Part shown: positions 60,380 through 64,000 of the stretch, piece after piece | How positions within the stretch are numbered: the first letter of the stretch is position 1 | Layout of the letters: each line of letters opens with the position of its first letter | NCBI GenBank assembly: GCA_036788295.1 | Contig: DAIQNR010000003.1 | Location: forward strand, 78,162-142,161 | From: JAHQVK01 sp036788295 | Lineage (GTDB): Bacteria > Myxococcota > Kuafuiibacteriia > Kuafuiibacteriales > Kuafuiibacteriaceae | Direction of reading: 5' to 3' | DNA: 64,000 bases | Made by a program: the position numbers and the translations under genes | Notes under the pieces: model-generated | What the model saw: the letters and a program-made list of their open reading frames with translations, nothing else | The model's database searches: none | Told to the model about the DNA's origin: nothing

Positions 60380-60847
60380 TCAGCGTTCGCCGGGGTTGGC
60401 ATCGAGCCAGGCGACATCGGCCAAGTCCTGGGGCCTTCCTGCAGCGACCTTGTTCTGCCTCAGGACTCGTCGTCCGATGACCGGTATCGTGCGTCCCTCG
60501 AGCTCGAACGATCTCCGCTCGGGCCACGCGTCATCGAAGGTCACTCCGGATATCGAGGTGAGAACCTCGGCGAGCTGAGGTTTCACTCCGAATCGGTAGC
60601 CCACCCCTTCCTCGGCGAAGGTGCCCTGGTGGATGCCGTGCGCACTGAGCGGCGCGCCGAACTGGGCCAGCGCGAGATAGACCCGCTGGCTGTTTTCGGC
60701 CGTGGACCGCACCCAAACATCGAGATCGTCCGTCCCCCGGCCGTGCCCGTGGTGGGCCATGGCCCAGCCGCCGACGACGAGGAACTCGACCTCGGCGTCG
60801 GCCATTGCAATGAGAAGGTCCTCGAAGTCAGGGTTGAACTCAATCAT
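60380..60847 (-). CDS. nucleotidyltransferase, AbiEii/MNT-like, likely toxin-type
   Basis: 155 residues. The polymerase-beta-like motif is VVGGWAMAHHGHGRGTDDLDVWV (GG...DxD), the metal-binding signature of stand-alone nucleotidyltransferases in toxin-antitoxin systems. The C-terminal part (VLRQNKVAAGRPQDLADVAWLDAN) is typical of the same group. It is downstream of, and overlaps by eight bases, the small gene at 60840-61097 on the same strand. It is the usual layout of such modules. Toxicity is inference from family. Confidence 0.82.
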   Translation of the reverse strand: MIEFNPDFEDLLIAMADAEVEFLVVGGWAMAHHGHGRGTDDLDVWVRSTAENSQRVYLALAQFGAPLSAHGIHQGTFAEEGVGYRFGVKPQLAEVLTSISGVTFDDAWPERRSFELEGRTIPVIGRRVLRQNKVAAGRPQDLADVAWLDANPGER

Positions 60848-61097
60848 CGGCCCACGGGAGTCGATAGAGCTCGCCCGGCCAAGCGTCGCGCGGGAGCGGG
60901 GGGGGCAGGGGGCGACCCGAGGCGAGCCACTGGCGGCGGCAGAGGTCAGCCATGGCCCGCCACCTCTCGATAGGGCTCAGGTGAAGGGTCAGCTCCGGCT
61001 TCGGCGTCCCCGCCGTCACGACCTCCCCCGGCATCGACCGGCGCCGAGCCTCGGCCCGCCGCATCCGCTCCGCCCGCCGGTGCGCTCCCTCATCCAC
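60840..61097 (-). CDS. small partner protein of the nucleotidyltransferase, antitoxin-like
   Basis: 85 residues, highly basic at the N-terminus (RRAERMRRAEARRR) with SPIERWRAMADLCRRQWLASG in the centre. This small Arg-rich, LSPIER-containing type often precedes AbiEii-like nucleotidyltransferases. The GTG start has a TAGCAT box six bases upstream. It overlaps the nucleotidyltransferase start by eight bases. Likely the antitoxin or stabiliser of the pair, by position only. Confidence 0.65.
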   Translation of the reverse strand: MDEGAHRRAERMRRAEARRRSMPGEVVTAGTPKPELTLHLSPIERWRAMADLCRRQWLASGRPLPPPLPRDAWPGELYRLPWADD

Positions 61098-61103
61098 AGC
61101 GGG

Positions 61104-61109
61104 ATGCTA
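61104..61109 (-). promoter_or_regulatory. TAGCAT, leaderless-type -10 element for the GTG at 61097
   Basis: On the minus strand TAGCAT is followed by CCCGCT and then GTG. Six-base spacer, no ribosome binding site; it drives the two-gene module. Confidence 0.55.
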
Positions 61110-61386
61110 CCGAGTCGGACCGCCGCCTCCCAGCCCGAACCATGGAATCGGCGGCCGTCGCCCAAAGGATCGCTCTGCCCGAGGCCTCACGCCTGAGACG
61201 GGCTCTCCTGGTCGGGCCAATCTTGCTGGCCGGTCACCGCTTTCGTGGTCGTTTGGCCCAGGATTGGCCCAAGCGGTCACGAGCACTTACGAAGCGTAAG
61301 CGGCCCGTGATCCGGCCCCACTTACCGCCTCGTCCTTGAATGAGAGGCGTTTTGACGCGCCGGAAGGGTGTCTGCTTGCTCGCCGC
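61110..61386. other. non-coding stretch, no gene seen
   Basis: No open frame with convincing composition. A small hairpin CTTACG-AAG-CGTAAG is at 61287-61301. ATTGGCCCAAG at 61264-61274 is repeated at 61854-61864. Confidence 0.4.
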
Positions 61387-61620
61387 TTACGACCTTTCGG
61401 CCACGATCCTGGCCCAATCGTCGGCGAGCCCGAGGTCGGCGCAGGTCCGCGCGACCTCCTCCAGATCGATGGCCGGATTCGCGTCGAGGAGCTCATGGAC
61501 GTCGTGCCTCTACTTGCGTCCCCCCGCGTAGCGCTTGGCGCCATGGCTCTGGGCACCCAACGCGGCAACGGCTCGCGCCGTACGCCCGGCCTGGAGCGCC
61601 TTCTTCATCCGCTCGATGGG
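61387..61620 (-). pseudogene. C-terminal remnant of a second nucleotidyltransferase
   Basis: In one frame the minus strand reads SHGAKRYAGGRK, then a TAG stop at 61512-61510, and then RHDVHELLDANPAIDLEEV and ARTCADLGLADDWARIVAE before TAA at 61389-61387. The pattern K-x-x-AGGRK followed by DV-x-ELLDANPAIDLE is the C-terminal signature of AbiEii/MNT-like nucleotidyltransferases. No N-terminal catalytic motif is present upstream. So this is a truncated copy with an internal nonsense codon, 290 bases from the intact module. Confidence 0.45.
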
Positions 61621-61897
61621 AGGATGCGCCATCAAGCGTGCCTGCTGAGCTCGCTTTGCCCCTTCGGCGCACGTGCTCCTCTTCGCGACCACGCTCACCT
61701 CCTCATTCTTCGACGCGGTTGGCAGTTGGTCAACCAACTGGGGCAAGTCGATTCGCCCACCTCACTCCGCCATTGCGGCGACCGCGAAAGCGGCTCCCGG
61801 TGCGCGGCGAACGTACGAGGAGGGGGTACGGGTCGGGGCGTTTGCGGCCCAGCATTGGCCCAAGAGGCGGAGGGCGAGCAGGCTCCGAAACGACGAA

Positions 61898-61927
61898 GGG
61901 GCCGATATCCTCTCGGATATCGACCCC
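61898..61927 (-). terminator. terminator hairpin after tRNA-Ala
   Basis: A 13-bp stem (GGGGTCGATATCC / GGATATCGGCCCC with one T-G pair) with a four-base loop, followed on the minus strand by TTCGTCGTTT. It sits 17 bases past the 3' end of the tRNA. Confidence 0.6.
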
Positions 61928-61944
61928 TAGGCGAATCTCGGTTT

Positions 61945-62017
<73 letters not shown>

Positions 62018-62071
62018 GTGCACCGCGAACTGTCGGGAGGTGGTAGCGCCGGGCTCGGGGGCTGTCAAGGC

Positions 62072-62833
62072 TCATCTCGCCCCCCATTTTGGCCCGCGCA
62101 GCTCGAGCCGGCCGCGCAGCTCGAGCCGGCCGTGGAGCGCGGAGCGGTCGCCGATGCGGACCGCGCCTTGCCCGTCGAGGCCCAGAAACGGCCCTTCGTG
62201 AACGCGCTCGCCTTCGACGAACCGGGCTGGCTCGCCGAGCCCGAACGCGCGCTCGGTCCAGGCTTCGGTCAGATCGGTCACTCGGCCCCTCTCGAGCGCG
62301 GCCTCCCACGGGTCGAGCGCGGCACAGAACGCGAGCAGCACCGCTTCGGCCGAGGGCGCCGGTCCGAATCGGTCGAGCGCGGCGGCGCTGCGCCCGGGCA
62401 CGCTCGGGGCGCCCCGGAGGTTGACGCCGACCCCGATGACCACGTGCTTCAAGGTCTCGGGGTCGGCTGCGGCCTCGACGAGCAGGCCGCCGATCTTCGC
62501 CCCGTCGCCGGAGGCGAGCAGGTCGTTCGGCCATTTGAGCCCGGTTCGCGGCGGGCCCCCGGCGGCGAGCGTCTCCTCGACCGCGTCGAAGAGCGCTACC
62601 CCGGCGGCCAGGGTCAAGAACCGGGCGCGGTCCGGCGGGAGGGTAGGGCGAAGCAGCAGGCTCGCGAACAGGCCCTCTTCGGGGGACAGCCACGCGGCCC
62701 CGCGCTGGCCCCGGCCCCCGGTCTGGCGGTCGGCGAGCACCGCGACTCGGCTCCTCGTCGGGTCCTTTGCAAGCTCGAGCGCCCGGTCGCTCGTGCTCTC
62801 GAGCACCGCGTGCCGCTCGATCTCGAATCTCAC
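62072..62833 (-). CDS. birA: biotin--[acetyl-CoA-carboxylase] ligase
   Basis: 253 residues. It attaches biotin to the carboxyl carrier protein of acetyl-CoA carboxylase through biotinyl-AMP. Motifs: RQTGGRGQRGAAWLSP (biotin/ATP loop), GLFASLLLRP, LKWPNDLLA and AKIGGLLVEA, VIGVGVNLRG. There is no N-terminal helix-turn-helix, so it is a monofunctional type without repressor activity. The GTG start overlaps the nadC stop (GTGA). The C-terminus is extended by an 18-bp tandem repeat giving RLELRG twice. Confidence 0.93.
   Translation of the reverse strand: MRFEIERHAVLESTSDRALELAKDPTRSRVAVLADRQTGGRGQRGAAWLSPEEGLFASLLLRPTLPPDRARFLTLAAGVALFDAVEETLAAGGPPRTGLKWPNDLLASGDGAKIGGLLVEAAADPETLKHVVIGVGVNLRGAPSVPGRSAAALDRFGPAPSAEAVLLAFCAALDPWEAALERGRVTDLTEAWTERAFGLGEPARFVEGERVHEGPFLGLDGQGAVRIGDRSALHGRLELRGRLELRGPKWGAR
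62096..62131 (-). repeat. 18-bp tandem repeat in the birA C-terminus
   Basis: Two identical 18-bp copies at 62096-62113 and 62114-62131. In the birA frame they encode a doubled RLELRG. In-frame, so the protein is extended by six residues, not broken. Confidence 0.85.
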
Positions 62834-63669
62834 GCCGGGAGCACCTTGAGGGATAGATCGGCGGAGGGCGCGCTGTGGGTGAGCGCGCCCATCGAGATGA
62901 GATCCACCCCGGTTCTCGCGATCTCGGGCAGCCGCTCGAGCGTGACATTGCCCGACGCTTCGAGCAAGGCGGTCGAGCCCCGGGCCGCCCGCCGCGCCAC
63001 CGCGGCCCGCAGCTGCTCGAGATCCATGTTGTCGAGCAGGACCACGTCGGCTCCGGCGTCGAGCGCCGCTTCGAGCTCGTCGAGCGTTCGGACCTCGCAC
63101 TCGACCCGCACCAGGTGGTGGGCGACCCGCCGGGCGGCGGCGACGGCCAAGCCCACCCCGCCGAGCGCGTCGATGTGGTTGTCTTTCATGAGCACCCCGT
63201 CGAAGAGGCCGAAGCGGTGGTTCTTCGCGCCGCCGGCGGCGACCGCGGCCTTCTCGAGGCTGCGCATGCCCGGGGTGGTCTTTCGGGTGTCCACCACGAC
63301 CGCCCCTGAGCCCTCGACCGCGCGGGCGGCCGCCCGGGCGAGCGTCGCGACCCCCGACAGCCGCTGCACGAAGTTGAGCGCGGTGCGCTCGCCTTCGAGG
63401 ATGCGGCGGAGCGGCCCGGATACGGTCGCGGCGACGGTGCCCGGCTCGAGCGCGTCACCGTCTTCCCTGGCCCGGGCGACGTCGATCCCGGCATCGAGCT
63501 GCCGAAACACCTCCTCGAACACGTCGAGGCCGGCGAGCACGAGCGGGCTCTTCGCGAGCAGCTTCGCCGACCCCCGAAGCGAGTCGGGGAGGGCGGAGGA
63601 GCTGAGGTCGCCGGGGCCCAAGTCCTCGGCGAGGGCGAGCCCAACCAGGGCCCGGGTCGTGCTGTCCAC
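62830..63669 (-). CDS. nadC: nicotinate-nucleotide pyrophosphorylase (quinolinate phosphoribosyltransferase)
   Basis: 279 residues. It makes nicotinate mononucleotide from quinolinate and PRPP in NAD synthesis. Motifs: EDLGPGDLSS at the N-terminus, LNFVQRLSGVATLA, VVDTRKTTPGMRSLEKAAV (substrate loop), GAKNHRFGLFDGVLMKDNHI (Lys and His), and VVLLDNMD with LLEASGNVTLE near the end. The GTG at 63669 (VDSTTRALVGLALAEDLG) matches the start of relatives; longer frames to 63789 are low-complexity. It is followed by birA with a GTGA overlap, so both belong to a cofactor operon. Confidence 0.93.
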   Translation of the reverse strand: MDSTTRALVGLALAEDLGPGDLSSSALPDSLRGSAKLLAKSPLVLAGLDVFEEVFRQLDAGIDVARAREDGDALEPGTVAATVSGPLRRILEGERTALNFVQRLSGVATLARAAARAVEGSGAVVVDTRKTTPGMRSLEKAAVAAGGAKNHRFGLFDGVLMKDNHIDALGGVGLAVAAARRVAHHLVRVECEVRTLDELEAALDAGADVVLLDNMDLEQLRAAVARRAARGSTALLEASGNVTLERLPEIARTGVDLISMGALTHSAPSADLSLKVLPA

Positions 63670-63941
63670 CGCGCACCCATCCCCCGCCGCAGGCCGGCCG
63701 GTCAAGGCGGCCCGCGCCGCCGCTCCCGCGCCCTTCGATGGGCCAATGACGGGCTCGTTGCCGGGCTTGTTGCGGCCGCCGCCGTCCAAGTGGGCGACGA
63801 CGTCTTCGCCTACGCGCTCTGCCGGCGAAGCGCCGTTTGAGGGACCATCCGGGCGCCCGTAGAGCGAGGATGGAAGACCGCGACCTTTATGAGGTCGAGC
63901 TGCGAGTTAGGCCGATAGGTGCTGCTAGAGCACCGAACGGG
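63670..63941. other. intergenic, no clear gene
   Basis: About 270 bases upstream of nadC. Composition is like the flanking DNA, but no convincing open frame or ribosome binding site is seen. An in-frame ATG at 63870 on the plus strand opens to the window edge without recognisable sequence. Confidence 0.3.
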
Positions 63942-64000
63942 TCAAAACGGCGCCTCCAGGCGAAGGATCCTGCGTTCTTGGCCGTCCGGCGGCGGACCGA
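63942..64000 (-). CDS. possible C-terminus of an outer-membrane beta-barrel protein (partial)
   Basis: Minus-strand frame that enters from the right edge and ends GQERRILRLEAPF followed by TGA at 63944-63942. A terminal Phe after a short alternating stretch is the usual C-terminus of outer-membrane barrels, and it is similar to the porin's LRLEANF in this window. Only 19 codons are visible, so this is weak. Confidence 0.3.
   Translation of the reverse strand, partial: GPPPDGQERRILRLEAPF

Noticed and set aside
63870..64000. A plus-strand ATG open frame at the right edge
   Set aside because: About 43 codons of basic, unrecognised sequence with a weak start context. The minus-strand frame ending in Phe is more plausible.

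Overview
This 64 kb, very GC-rich window (roughly 70% G+C by eye) most likely comes from a Myxococcota (deltaproteobacterial, Polyangia/Sandaracinaceae-like) chromosome. The signs are Hanks-type Ser/Thr kinases and a pseudokinase, many lipoproteins with Asp-Ala-Gly-rich linkers, MYXO-CTERM-like C-terminal tails (Cys, hydrophobic helix, Arg cluster), thrombospondin-3/VWA surface proteins, and a gene set resembling the Glt/Nfs envelope machinery of myxobacteria. No phage, insertion sequence or CRISPR array was seen.

Layout. 1-6 kb: HAD hydrolase fragment, exported and membrane hypotheticals, urocanate hydratase (hutU) with a terminator, tRNA-Leu(CAA), a DUF2252 lipoprotein. 6-12 kb: CBS protein, a small TPR protein overlapping a 1257-residue fusion of an RNase II/R-type (RNB) domain with an ExeM/NucH-type OB-fold plus endonuclease/exonuclease/phosphatase domain, and a J-domain-like protein. 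12-20 kb: a flavoprotein fused to a NapH-like polyferredoxin, enoyl-CoA hydratase, acyl-CoA dehydrogenase, gpsA, a pseudokinase/kinase tandem and a short-chain dehydrogenase. 20-31 kb: large surface lipoprotein, PNGase F-like lipoprotein, a kinase, a LarA-like protein paired with an HAD-IB phosphatase, a stand-alone Hsp70-like ATPase. 31-43 kb: calpain-like cysteine protease (apparent frameshift) with a coupled small partner, DUF3141/PHA-synthase-like protein, TrmN6-like methyltransferase, DUF4403-like lipoprotein, porin, pirin, FMN reductase, carotenoid oxygenase. 43-52 kb: a six-gene minus-strand operon (small TM protein, FHA-TM-TonB-like protein, two outer-membrane beta-barrels, two TPR proteins) resembling Glt/Nfs. 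52-59.3 kb: plus-strand Tsp3 protein followed by VWA1-VWA2-PPC, three of them overlapping end to end. 59.3-62 kb: a decaying segment with two broken genes, an intact nucleotidyltransferase/partner pair resembling a toxin-antitoxin module, a decayed second nucleotidyltransferase and tRNA-Ala(GGC). 62-64 kb: birA and nadC overlapping, then the edge of a possible outer-membrane protein.

The most general signal is regulatory. At least nine genes or operons, on both strands, have a TA(C/G)NNN hexamer ending 6 (once 7) bases before the ATG/GTG, with no Shine-Dalgarno sequence. This is the geometry of leaderless transcription, and it also fixes several start codons. The most unusual single protein is the RNB-OB-EEP double nuclease at 7393-11166.
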